Origin: Scatophagus argus | Taxonomy: Eukaryota > Chordata > Actinopteri > Scatophagidae | Direction of reading: 5' to 3' | Assembly: GCF_020382885.2 (NCBI RefSeq) | Contig: NC_058499.1 | Span: forward strand, 5,751,872-5,815,871 | Length of the DNA stretch: 64,000 bases | In this document: in pieces, positions 1-10,025 of the stretch | How the letters are laid out: every line of letters begins with the position of its first letter | Numbering within the stretch: the first letter of the stretch is position 1 | Notes under the pieces: model-generated | Seen by the model: only the letters and a program-made list of their open reading frames with translations | Databases searched by the model: none | What the model was told of the DNA's origin: nothing | Program-made: the position numbers and the translations under genes

Positions 1-83
1 AGAATAAAATAGAATAGCATATATAGCAATAGCATAATCAGTCACTTTTAAATCCAACAAACAATATGTTTGGGTCCTCACAG

Positions 84-278
84 GCCAGAGACCGGAAGAT
101 GGTTGGAGACCTGGAAGGTGCCCGTCACTACGGCTCCACTGCCCGCTGCCTCAACATCTGGGCCACAGTCCTGGCTTCCCTCATGTTTCTCATTCTCATT
201 ATAATTATTGTTGAGATTGTGAAGATTATTAACCTCCACAGAACATACACCAGAACCCCATATTACCCTTGGAAATGA
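84..278 (+). CDS. IFITM-like (CD225) protein, copy A, exon 2 only
   Basis: This is the terminal exon of an interferon-induced transmembrane family gene whose first exon must lie left of the window. The acceptor is tcctcacag at 75-83, and the frame opens with ARDRKMVGDLEGAR, the conserved cytoplasmic loop of the CD225 domain. A hydrophobic second membrane segment rich in Leu and Ile follows, then a short polar tail ending PWK and a TGA at 276-278. Family members sit in plasma or endosomal membranes and restrict entry of enveloped viruses. The exon is close to exon 2 of copies B and C but has its own tail. Intron and 3' flank to about 470 also match those copies, and an AATAAA lies at 503-508. 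Whether the gene is complete cannot be judged here. Confidence 0.85.
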   Translation, partial: ARDRKMVGDLEGARHYGSTARCLNIWATVLASLMFLILIIIIVEIVKIINLHRTYTRTPYYPWK

Positions 279-2304
279 GTTTAGAAAAGGACAGAGTTGT
301 CTGCTGCTGTGGCTTGGTGATACCGCTGTTTCTCTGCTTTATGCTTGTGGCATATTTTGTACCTTTTCTTTAAATACAGTTTTACTTGTATCTTAAAGCA
401 AAAAAGATATGCATTTATAACTCATTAAATAGATTTCCTGTCTGCAGGGCTTGTGTCTCAGTATTTGCTTTAGGAAGACAACGTTTAATTTGTCAGAAAA
501 TGAAATAAATTATTGTTCTGTTTCACAACTCCTAAAAACGTGCTCGTGCATGTGCCAGCTAATATAAACACGATCCAGCTGTGAGGTAATGGTGCCAACC
601 AAATGCAGTCTGGTCACAGCTGTGAATGTGCTTTATTACACTGAGTGGTACAAGTCGAGAAAAAGGTCTGCCATGTTCTTTCACCATTTTAATGTAGATA
701 CCGACACAAGGTCAGCACACTGTTAGAGCTTCTCCTCTGCACAGACACTAGTTATGGGGTATGTGGTTATGTGTGTGGAGGGACGGTAGCAGGTGTCGTG
801 TGCACTCAGAGCCGAGGCTCAAGGCCACAAAACATTAAATTCTAAATTTTAAGTGCATCTAATTGTTCAGAAAAAAATCTTCTCTCAAAGTCCAGCAAAA
901 TCATCAACAGGAGACAGGATTCTGAGCAGCAAAGACTTTAATGTCAACAAAAAGGAGAAGCGTTCACAATATACGCTGAGTACACATGAAGGGCTCTGAA
1001 TAAAATGGGGCTTGAGGCTTCACCTTATATACCTTAGGGTCTGGACCTTTCCACGCCTGTTGTCCATCCCTTTACCGTCTTTATTTTTACCCCATTAAGT
1101 CATCTTCTTGCCCTGGGTGTGATGGGGACTTTCCCACTGGCCTCATTTTTGATTTATCTTGCGCCTATTCCTTGGCTGTTTCAGGGGTTTTTCCATTTAT
1201 TTATTTATTTATTAATTACTTCTTAAACACATTTAGCCTAAGTTACTGCAGGCCTCAGACACCATTATTTCTAGGCCTCTTTGTATGATATTGTTTTAAA
1301 AAGAATTGTTTTATGCAAGATTACAATAAGATGTTCTTTTCAGGCTTACAGTGATTATAATGAGGTTACATAAACAGTGTTTTACTACCATAGACAGTGT
1401 TTCACTATCATAAACAGTTCACAACTACACAGTTTTTACCTTCCATAGCTTACAGGCCCTTAAACAGTTGTACCTTTTTAATACAGCTGTATCTTGCTTT
1501 TCTTTCAATCATAATCAGAACATAACATGACTATTTCATGCTATCATGTGGGATTGCATACTACTACTTCAGTTCATCACAACTTACTTAGAAGTTATAC
1601 CATCAAGCCTAAAAAAATTGCAGTTCATAATGAAGTGACTAATGCTAAAATTATACTGTATGTAATGCTGAATACAGTACTGCACATAAACAACTGAAGT
1701 AAGTCACTGAAAAAAAGATGTCGGGTTTGAATTCATTTTGCCTTTTGCTTGTTGGTTGATTTTTGTGTTCTTCAACAGTTTCAGCTGTTCCTGCCTCATA
1801 GATGTGGAATTCAGGCTTTGACGTGTGTCTCTGCTGCCTCCATTTTGCTTTTGAGGTGCTGACTCATTCAAACAGTAGACAGCTCCGGAGTTAACTGCTT
1901 ATTTTGGATGTTCTGATGAAATACAAATGGCCAAACACAAAACAAGGTGACAAGAATAGAAATTCACAAGTAAGAAGCTGTTTTGCAATGTTTCACTGTT
2001 GCAATTTGTAATTTATAACTCATACAAACATGTAAATTTCAGTATTTCACAAGAAGTAACATTTTTTAAAGTTAGACCTACATAAAGTTATGCCATTGTT
2101 CTGATACTCAGTTAGTCTAGTTTATGTCCAATAAATACGATAGACATTTTATTTGTCATATTTACTGTTACAGCCTAGATAAGATAAGGTACTTCGGTAT
2201 GCAAACCCACAATCATAATTTAATGTGGTATCTTATATAGTAAAAACAAATCTGGTATTTGTAAGAAAAAAAAAGCAAACCGAGTGAAAGTTCAGCACAA
2301 TAGG
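279..2304. other. Intergenic, no gene seen
   Basis: The first 200 bases are the 3' flank shared with copies B and C. Beyond about 470 the DNA is AT-rich and unrelated to the tandem units. I see no exon, RNA gene or clear terminal repeats. Confidence 0.5.
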
Positions 2305-2995
2305 ATGATTTATATCGAGGCTACAGAAAGGGCCAGAGCCGCCTCAACTTTCTGAGGCGGCTGAGGTCCTTCAACATCTGCAGGACGATGCTGAGGATGT
2401 TCTAGGAGTCGGTGGTGTCCAGTGCCATCACATATGTTGTTGCCTGCTGGGGCAGCTGCCTGAGGGTGAGGGACACTAACAGACTCAACAGAATCATTAA
2501 GAAGGTCAGCCATGTTGTGGGAGAGGAACTGGACTCTCTGACAGTGGTGTCTGAGAGGAGGATGTTGTCCAAAATAAGAACTATACTGGACTTTCCCTCT
2601 CACCCTCTCCACAATGTGCTGATCGGCTACAGGAGCTCATTCGGCAACAGACTCATACTGCCACGATGCACCACAGGGCGACACAGGAAATCATTCCTGC
2701 CTGTCGCCATCAAACTGTTAAACTCAGCACTGTGACGGACACACTCACTCACTTTATATATACAATGTATATATTGGATTTTTACACATGTACATACCTG
2801 TATTTTTAAATTTTCTTAAAAAATTTGAATACATTGTAAATACCTGTACTTTGAGATTTTAGTTTTTGTTTATCCTATTTTTATACTCCGCACTTTTCTC
2901 CTTTCTTGGTCGAGAATACTGCATGTGCAATGTCTGTAAGAACAAGAATTTCCCTTCAGGGATAAATAAAGGAATTCTGATTCTGATTCTGATAA
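2305..2995 (+). mobile_element. 5'-truncated L2/Rex1-type LINE, 3' end
   Basis: The frame from about 2311 to 2733 reads as the C-terminal end of a fish LINE reverse-transcriptase ORF. Recognisable pieces are GQSRLNFLRRLRSF, VVACWGSCLRV, RMLSKIRTILDFPSHPL and RKSFLPVAIKLLNSAL. An in-frame TAG at about 2407-2409 breaks it. About 250 bases of 3' UTR follow, ending in aataaaggaattctgattctg and a short (GATTCT)n tail, the usual end of this clade in fish. It is 5'-truncated and dead, and separates IFITM copy A from copy B. Confidence 0.85.
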
Positions 2996-3565
2996 ACCGC
3001 AGCGGCAGATGCAGTATGTACATGTTATATATCTACGGTTCTCAAGATCAAATGTGAAATGGAGATGTTGCCAGATTACCAGCAGATTCAAAGTAAAATT
3101 CACCAGTTGTAATCTGGGACCACCTTCATTGTCTGCTACAAGTATCACCTCTACCCCCCTACACTCTTCTGCCCCTTTGTTGGGAAAAATGTTGAGAAAT
3201 TTTCAGAGCGAAAAAGACAACCAATGTAACCTTACATGACTGACGTTCTTGCAGGGCTTGTCTGTTTAGTGGTTGTATTAGCCAAGAGGGGGGAGGGGAT
3301 GTTATCTTACCAACTTCTGTTTTGTAACGTGTTAGCAACCAGTATGCTCATGTAATGATTCCAAACCAATATGCAACACACGTGTGGTCCGTTTGATTTT
3401 GCCCCACTGACTTCCTGGGAGAAAAAAGAAGTTCTGTGCTGATGCCCAAACCCCTTCAAAAGGCACCAACACTCACAGACTCCTTCAAAAGGAAACCAAA
3501 GCTCACAGTTGCACTTGAGTTCTTGCACAGTTTTCTGCGGCTAAACTCCAGCTGAGCTGAGAGGG

Positions 3566-4525
3566 ATGAATCCTGTAGGTTACCCAGCTGAGGTTGTTCC
3601 ATTGCAGAGGAGACCTGAAGGGATCCCTGGACAGCCTGGAGGAGCTGCAGCAGTTCAGTACACCGCTGTGCACATCAGCTCCGAGCCCCCCCAGGACCAC
3701 ATCATCTGGTCCCTCTGCTGCTTCCTCTACTCAAACCCCTGCTGCCTCGGACTGGCGGCTCTCATCTTCTCTGTCAAGGTGAGTGTTGGTGCGACTGCTC
3801 AGACTAGCATATGAAATACATCATTCAAGTGCAAATCTTCTGTTACTGTCTTTTATAAAACTGAAATAAAAGGATTAGCAACATGTTGTAATCCCTTAAA
3901 GCAGTTCTTGAAAATGCCACACAGAGATAATGGAAAAAGATTGAAGTCTTACCAATTTTTTTCAGGTAAGAAAATTATTTGGAGGTGGAGATGGGGAATG
4001 AGGAATATTCTCATCTAAGATAGCAGATATTATAAATAAAAGTACTGTTTAACTAATTAGACACATTTAAAAAAATAAAAAAAATGAGATAACAAGAGCA
4101 TCAAAGAGCATTCTTGAAGATGAATTCAGAGATAAAAAAATATGCATAATATAGGGGAGTAAAGGGACAGCATACAGAAGATGTAAAAACAATCACAAAG
4201 TGAATCTCAAGCCTTTGTAGGAAATTTTGAGATTGGTTCTATTCTCATTATTCCCCAAATTTCCTTTGAGGTCAAGTGTAATCAGTCACTTTTAAATTAA
4301 ACAAACAATATGTTTGGGTCCTCACAGGCCAGAGACCGGAAGATGGTTGGAGACCTGGAAGGTGCCCGTCGCTACGGCTCCAGTGCCCGCTGCCTCAACA
4401 TCTGGGCCACAGTCCTGGCTTCCCTGATGTTTCTTATTGTCAGCATTATAATTATTGTTGTGATTGTGCAGGCAGTTAAGTTCAACAGAACATATATCAC
4501 AACCCAAAATTACCGTTGGAATTGA
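3566..4525 (+). CDS. IFITM-like (CD225) antiviral membrane protein, copy B
   Basis: A two-exon gene, exons 3566-3778 and 4328-4525, joined in phase 0 (gtcaag|gtgagt, ctcacag|gcc), gives 136 residues. Residues 1-40 are a Pro/Gly-rich cytoplasmic N-terminus. PPQDHIIWSL (41-50) opens the CD225 domain. The first hydrophobic helix carries the Cys pairs at 51-52 and 59-60, in the position where family members are S-palmitoylated. ARDRKMVGDLEGARRYGS (72-89) is the intracellular loop, and about 94-121 form the second helix, ending in a short polar tail. Length and two-exon layout are typical of IFITM1/2/3-type proteins, which restrict virus fusion at membranes. The ATG is the first in frame after the putative promoter. 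No defect is visible. Orthology to one named mammalian IFITM cannot be assigned because the families expanded separately. Confidence 0.92.
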
Positions 4526-4819
4526 AAGTGAATTTAGAAAAGGACAGATTTGTCTGCTGCTGTGGCTTGGTGACACCTCTGTTTCTCTGCTTTATGCTTG
4601 TGGCATATTTTGTACCTTTTTTTAAAATACAGTTTTACTTGTAACTTTAAGCAAAAAAGATATGCATTTTTAAGTATAACTCATTAAATAGATTTCCTGT
4701 CTGCAAGTATCATCTCTAGCCCCCTACATTCTTCTGCCCCTTTGTTTGGGTGAGAAATTTTCAGAGCGATAAAGACAACCAATGTAACCTTACATGACTG
4801 ACGTTCTTGTCTGTTTTTT

Positions 4820-5080
4820 GGGGCAGTCATGGATCAGCGGTTAGGGTATCGGACCCGTAACCGGTGGGTTGCTGGTTCGATTCCCCGCCCTGGTGTCCAT
4901 GGCTGAGGTACCCTTGAGCAAGGTACCTAACCCCCACTGCTCCCCGGGCGCTGCACGCGGTCGCCCACTGCCCCGGGTTTGCTGTGTGTGTGTGCACGTC
5001 ACTTGGGTGGGTTAAATGCAGAGCACAAATTTCGTTGGAGTGAGTTCCCTCCAATGACAAAATATGTCACTTTCACTTTC
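4820..5080 (+). mobile_element. tRNA-derived SINE in duplication unit 1
   Basis: A 261-base element starts ggggcagtcatggatcagcg. It contains a perfect RNA polymerase III B box, GGTTCGATTCC, at 4874-4884, downstream of an A-box-like stretch. The body has the fish phrase gaggtacccttgagcaagg, and the end is an AT-rich run into ttcactttc. It is absent at the matching place upstream of unit 1 (about 3240-3270), which shows the empty site. Confidence 0.8.
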
Positions 5081-5336
5081 GTGGTTGTATTAGCCAAGAG
5101 CGGTTATCTTACCAACTTCTGTTTTTTAACGTGTTAGCAACCAGTATGCTCATGTAATGATTACAAACCAATATGCAACACGTGTGGTCAGTTTGATTTT
5201 GCCCCATTGACTTCCTGTGAGGAAAAAGAAGTTTTGTGCTGCTGCCCAAACCCCTTCAAAAGGAAACCAAAGCTCATAGTAGCACTTGAGTTCTTGCACA
5301 GCTTTCTGCAGCTACACTCCAGCTGAGTTGAGAGGG

Positions 5337-6295
5337 ATGAATCCTGTAGGTTACCCAGCTGAGGCTGTTCCATTGCAGGGGAGGCCTGAAGGGATCCCTG
5401 GACAGCCTGGAGGAGCTGCAGCAGTTCAGTACACCGCTGTGCACATCAGCTCCGAGCCCCCCCAGGACCACATCGTCTGGTCCCTCTGCTGCTTCCTCTA
5501 CTCAAACCCCTGCTGCCTCGGACTGGCGGCTCTCATCTTCTCGGTCAAGGTGAGTGTTGGTTCGACTGCTCAGACTAGCATATGAAATACATCATTCAAG
5601 TGCAAATCTTCTGTTACTGTCTTTTATAAAACTGAAATAAAAGGATTAGCAACATGTTGTAATCCCTTAAAACAGTTCTTGAAAAGGCCACACAGGGATA
5701 ATGGAAAAAGATTGAAGTCTTACCAATTTTTTTCAGGTAAGAAAATTATTTGGAGGTGGAGATGGGGAATGAGGAATATTCTCATCTAAGATAGCAGATA
5801 TTATAAATAAAAGTACTGTTTAACTAATTAGACACATTTAAAAAAATAAAAAAAATGAGATAACAAGAGCATCAAAGAGCATTCTTGAAGATGAATTCAG
5901 AGATAAAAAAATATGCATAATATAGGGGAGGAAAGGGACAGCATACAGAAGATGTAAAAACAATCACAAAGTGAATCTCAAGCCTTTGTAGGAAATTTTG
6001 AGATTGGTTCTATTCTCATTATTCCCCAAATTTCCTTTGAGGTCAAGTGTAATCAGTCACTTTTAAATTAAACAAACAATATGTTTGGTCCTCACAGGCC
6101 AGAGACCGGAAGATGGTTGGAGACCTGGAAGGTGCCCGTCGCTACGGCTCCAGTGCCCGCTGCCTCAACATCTGGGCCACAGTCCTGGCTTCCCTGATGT
6201 TTCTTATTGTCAGCATTATAATTATTGTTGTGATTGTGCAGGCAATTAAGTTCAACAGAACATATATCACAACCCAAAATTACCGTTGGAATTGA
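5337..6295 (+). CDS. IFITM-like (CD225) antiviral membrane protein, copy C
   Basis: Exons 5337-5549 and 6098-6295, joined in phase 0, encode 136 residues almost identical to copy B. Visible changes in exon 1 are Val10 to Ala, Arg15 to Gly and Ile46 to Val; in exon 2 Val121 becomes Ile. The Cys pairs, the ARDRK loop and both membrane segments are all kept, so a functional two-helix IFITM protein is expected. The same 3' exon and the same SINE follow. Because coding and non-coding parts are equally similar, B and C are products of one segment duplication and not of independent selection on the exons. Short-read expression data would struggle to separate them. Confidence 0.92.
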
Positions 6296-6589
6296 AAGTG
6301 AATTTAGAAAAGGACAGATTTGTCTGCTGCTGTGGCTTGGTGACACCTCTGTTTCTCTGCTTTATGCTTGTGGCATATTTTGTACCTTTTTTTAAAATAC
6401 AGTTTTACTTGTAACTTTAAGCAAAGAAGATATGCATTTTTAAGTATAACTCATTAAATAGATTTCCTGTCTGCAAGTATCATCTCTAGCCCCCTACATT
6501 CTTCTGCCCCTTTGTTTGGGTGAGAAATTTTCAGAGCGATAAAGACAACCAATGTAACCTTACATGACTGACGTTCTTGTCTGTTTTTT

Positions 6590-6850
6590 GGGGCAGTCAT
6601 GGATCAGCGGTTAGGGTATCGGACCCGTAACCGGTGGGTTGCTGGTTCGATTCCCCGCCCTGGTGTCCATGGCTGAGGTACCCTTGAGCAAGGTACCTAA
6701 CCCCCACTGCTCCCCGGGCGCTGCACGCGGTCGCCCACTGCCCCGGGTTTGCTGTGTGTGTGTGCACGTCACTTGGGTGGGTTAAATGCAGAGCACAAAT
6801 TTCGTTGGAGTGAGTTCCCTCCAATGACAAAATATGTCACTTTCACTTTC
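6590..6850 (+). mobile_element. tRNA-derived SINE in duplication unit 2
   Basis: This is the same SINE at the same relative place as 4820-5080, with the B box GGTTCGATTCC at 6644-6654. Shared flanks show it was copied with the unit and not inserted again. Confidence 0.8.
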
Positions 6851-7108
6851 GTGGTTGTATTAGCCAAGAGCGGTTATCTTACCAACTTCTGTTTTTTAAC
6901 GTGTTAGCAACCAGTATGCTCATGTAATGATTACAAACCAATATGCAACACATGTGTGGTCAGTTTGATTTTGCCCCATTGACTTCCTGTGAGGAAAAAG
7001 AAGTTTTGTGCTGCTGCCCAAACCCCTTCAAAAGGAAACCAAAGCTCATAGTAGCACTTGAGTTCTTGCACAGCTTTCTGCAGCTACACTCCAGCTGAGT
7101 TGAGAGGG

Positions 7109-7852
7109 ATGAATCCTGTAGGTTACCCAGCTGAGGTTGTTCCATTGCAGGGGAGGCCTGAAGGGATCCCTGGACAGCCTGGAGGAGCTGCAGCAGTTCA
7201 GTACACCGCTGTGCACATCAGCTCTGAGCCCCCCCAGGACCACATCATCTGGTCCCTCTGCTGCTTCGTCTACTCAAACTGCTGCTGCCTCGGACTGGCG
7301 GCTCTCATCTTCTCGGTCAAGGTGAGTGTTGGTGCGACTGCTCAGACTAGCATATGAAATACATCATTCAAGTGCAAATCTTCTATTACTGTCTCTTGTG
7401 AAATTAAAAGCAGTTTTAAGATTATCTCGAAAGGCCAATTTCTTTGCAGACAATGAGACACAACCCGTGCCAGGACCAGTAAAAGAATTATTTAGAGAAC
7501 AAATGGATGACAAGCAAAATAAGATTTGTTTATTTATTTCCTTATTTATTTTTTCAATAATATTAGACAGAGACAAGTAAACAGATATCTCACTCTACAA
7601 GTAAGTTATGAAAAACATTAATAAGACAAATGAGGCAAAAAATGTTCTTGATCATGAAAAGTCGGACTTATCAAAAGCATTTGCAGGAGATAGTGAGAGA
7701 TTATGGCAGTTTAAGTTCTCCAGCATACTCGGTCACTTTTAAATCCAATAGTCACCTTCAAAATCAATATGCTTGGGTCCTCACAGGCCAGAGACCGGAA
7801 GATGATTGGAGACCTTGATGGTGGCCGTCACTACGCCTCCACTGCCCGCTAA
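7109..7852 (+). pseudogene. IFITM-like copy D, truncated in exon 2
   Basis: Exon 1 (7109-7321) is intact and gives 71 residues with the CD225 opening and the first membrane helix. It has an extra Cys, reading SNCCCLG where B has SNPCCLG, and Val for Leu54. The intron is related only at its two ends. Exon 2 starts at 7787 after ctcacag and reads ARDRKMIGDLDGGRHY, then ASTAR and a TAA at 7850-7852. The homology to B stops there: the bases that should encode the second membrane helix are replaced by unrelated sequence leading into the large transposon. The predicted product is 92 residues with one membrane segment. It is most likely a pseudogene, though a short single-helix protein is possible if transcribed. 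Confidence 0.85.
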
Positions 7853-7993
7853 GGCAACCATCAAAAAGATGTGTGCGTGATTCTAACCATTTGTATTGAT
7901 AATGCTGTCACATGCGTGTGTCTGAGAAATTGTTCGGGTTAGGATTGTTTTTATGTGAGTACAAACATAAAACCTGTGAGTGCAAAGTCTTGT
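7853..7993. other. Junction DNA between IFITM copy D and the large transposon
   Basis: No gene is seen. Phrases such as gtgagtacaaa, gtgagtgcaaa and gtgaatacaact recur at short spacing. These may be subterminal repeats of the transposon, so its true left end could be further out than 7994. Confidence 0.4.
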
Positions 7994-8400
7994 GAATACA
8001 ACTCTTAACTGTAAGACTACGAATTCAGATTTGTGGGTACGAGTCGAAAAGGCGTTGAAATGACGTCACTGAGGTCACAGGCAGGTCACAGGGGAAAGTA
8101 ATCGAACCGCGATTTTCCCAACTGCGCATGTTCCAAATTCAAAGATGGCTGACGACAGCGAACCGGGCGACTCAGCATCACAGGTAAAGTCAATAACGTG
8201 TGTATCAAGTATTTGTTTCATGAAATTGTACTGTTTTAAAATAATATACAGTTGTTGGACTTACAGACTTACTGCTTTAGCTTGTAAGGTAACGACATGC
8301 GGGCCGACCACGCTAAGTTAGTGATAGCATTACTAGCGTAAGAAGTTAGCTTGTGCTAATTAATTAGCAAAGACCTGCAAAATATGAAATAGTTAATTTA
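7994..8400 (+). repeat. Left terminal inverted repeat
   Basis: It starts gaatacaactct and matches the reverse complement of the right arm to about 8400. The best block is 8201-8345, around acatgcgggccgaccacgct. A region near 8080-8100 has about 18 extra bases with a repeated ggtcacag relative to the right arm. It includes the coding exon at 8145-8183. Confidence 0.88.
8145..8183 (+). CDS. Transposon first exon, left arm (13 codons)
   Basis: AAGATGG gives a good start context. The exon reads MADDSEPGDSASQ and ends at a clean donor, cag|gtaaagt. The same exon with one change (Asp4 to Glu) lies in the right arm. Here it would feed the + strand integrase-like gene. Exons that should follow are missing, their place being taken by a LINE. 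Confidence 0.65.
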
Positions 8401-10025
8401 ACTGAATTCTCCTCTGTGCTCCTCTGATCAGACCGGCGTCCCTGGCCACAGTGTGTTATACTTAACTTCTGTTTACAGAAATAACAGAGTGTAGGAAAGG
8501 GGAATGGTGTCAGTGTTGGTCAGTGGAGGTGGATGGGTGGCACCTGGACAGGTTGCAGCAGAGGGGGGCAGGGCAGTCAAACCCGTTGAAGAAGTTGTTT
8601 AACTGGTTAGCCCACATTGGCTCCCTCTCTTGGAGCTGTATCCAGTGATGGTCTTCATGCCATCCCACACCTCTCTGGTGCTGTTCAGCTGCAGTTTCTG
8701 CTCCACTTTCCTTCTGTAGGTGTCCTTAGCCTCTTTCGGCTGGACTTTGAGGAGCCTTTGTATGTGACTCAGCTCCACCTGATCACCATCCTTGAAGGCT
8801 CTCTTCTTTTGGTTGAGGAGGTCCTTGATGTTGCTGGTAACCCAAGGTTTGTTGTTGGAGAAGCAGCGTACAGTTCTGGTAGGGGCCACAACATCCATGC
8901 AAAAGTTCATGTAGTCAGCTATGCAGCTGATGACACCCTCAGTGTCCTCCCCATGTGAGTTCTGCAGTACTTTCCAGTCAGTAGACTGAAAACAGTCCCT
9001 CAGTGCCTCCCCTGCCTCATTAGACCACTTCCTGAAAGAGCGAGTGATGCCAGAGCAGGATGAGGTTGTTGATTTCCCCAGTGGTGGTAGAGGAATGGCA
9101 GCGTACGCATCCCTTACATTTGCATACAGCGTGTCAATAGTCCTGTTTCCTCTGGTGGGACAGTCCACATACTGGAAGAAAGCAGACAGTGAAGAGTCCA
9201 GAGATAAACGTTAAGGCTTCAGGCAGGAGGCGAAGGAGGAGGTACAGGAGGCGCAGGGAATAAACATTTTAAAACGTTGCATCAGAATCAGAATTCCTTT
9301 ATTTATCCCGGAAGGGAAATTCTTTTTAAAAAACATGACAACATGTGGAAACTCCCTGGACAAGTAATATGGACGTAGTCCGACGGCACACAGTTCCACA
9401 TCCGGGCTGCAGATGCGCTCCTTCATTGTGATGTGAGCTGGATTACACCACCGGTTATTAACTTTGTGCTTACCGCTAGCAGCGCAGTCTCTGTCCGCAC
9501 GGGCCGTATGGAAGCCCGTTACCGTCGTATTGTCGTCGGGAATATCCCGGTGCAGCCTCAGTAAAGCACATCAAACTGCACTCCCGGTATCCCCCCTGAC
9601 TCTGCGACAGTGCCGTCCAACTTATTCCCGAGTGACCTCACATTTCCCATGACGATAGAAGGGAGACACGGCTCAAACTAAAGCCTCCCTCCTCCTCCGT
9701 AGCTTTTTATTTCCCCTGCGTCCTCTGTGAGTCTTGATCCAGCATTCAGCAGGGACTACTCTCGGTGTTTTCCCTGGAGCGGTGGCCGGCTTCAGGTCCA
9801 TCAGCTGATCCCGAGTGTAAACAATGCGGGCAGCGAGGAGTTGCATCGCCGCTGTAGTTCAGCGATGACCAAGAACACCGAAAGGACCCACAACTTTCCT
9901 GGTGTGTGGTGGGTAGAAAGATAACAGAAAGTAAAAAAAGTCGCGTAGTATAATAAAAACAGTAGAAAACACTGAAGAAGGTCGGGAGCGTCTGTAACAG
10001 GCTGCACACGTATCGACGCATGCGC
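8401..10025 (-). mobile_element. L2/Rex1-type LINE, 3'-truncated, minus strand
   Basis: Reading the minus strand from about 10025, there is a 5' leader, then the start of the ORF2-like endonuclease (MGNVRSLGNKLDG near 9650). The endonuclease body follows (KERICSPDVELCAVGLRPYY near 9400), then from 9168 its end and the linker: CPTRGNRTIDTLYANVRDAY, RCFSNNKPWVTSNIKDLLNQ, REVWDGMKTITGYSS. The reverse-transcriptase domain is absent. The copy stops at about 8401, exactly at the inner edge of the transposon arm. Stops and frame changes show it is dead. A LINE 3' tail occurs inside it at 9281-9330. Confidence 0.82.
9281..9330 (-). repeat. LINE 3' tail embedded in a LINE endonuclease region
   Basis: The minus strand reads gaatttcccttccgggataa, then ataaaggaattctgattctgat, the typical LINE 3' end. 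It lies between two parts of the endonuclease coding region and interrupts it. Confidence 0.7.

Larger units (their letters stand above)
3270..5080 (+). repeat. Tandem duplication unit 1 (IFITM copy B)
   Basis: This unit runs from gtggttgtattagccaagag to the end of a SINE. It holds promoter region, two exons, intron and 3' flank of copy B. It is repeated almost base for base from 5081, the start codons lying 1771 bases apart. The main difference is about 35 extra bases near 3450-3490, where a cccttcaaaagg segment occurs twice. Confidence 0.85.
5081..6850 (+). repeat. Tandem duplication unit 2 (IFITM copy C)
   Basis: This is a second head-to-tail copy of the 1.77-kb unit, including intron, 3' flank and the SINE at the same internal position. 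Differences from unit 1 are scattered single bases and small indels, so the duplication is recent or homogenised by gene conversion. Confidence 0.88.

Noticed and set aside
900-1250. Possible LTR remnant
   Set aside because: Some LTR-like AT-rich and TATA-like sequence, but no matching second LTR, primer site or coding part was found.
4830-4900. Possible tRNA gene from the B box
   Set aside because: There is no foldable cloverleaf or anticodon arm; it is the head of a SINE.
4827-5060. Open frame on the minus strand (77 codons), repeated at 6597-6830
   Set aside because: It lies wholly within the SINE and is present only because the SINE is duplicated.
8617-8958. Plus-strand open frame of 113 codons
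   Set aside because: It is the antisense shadow of the LINE linker region read on the minus strand.
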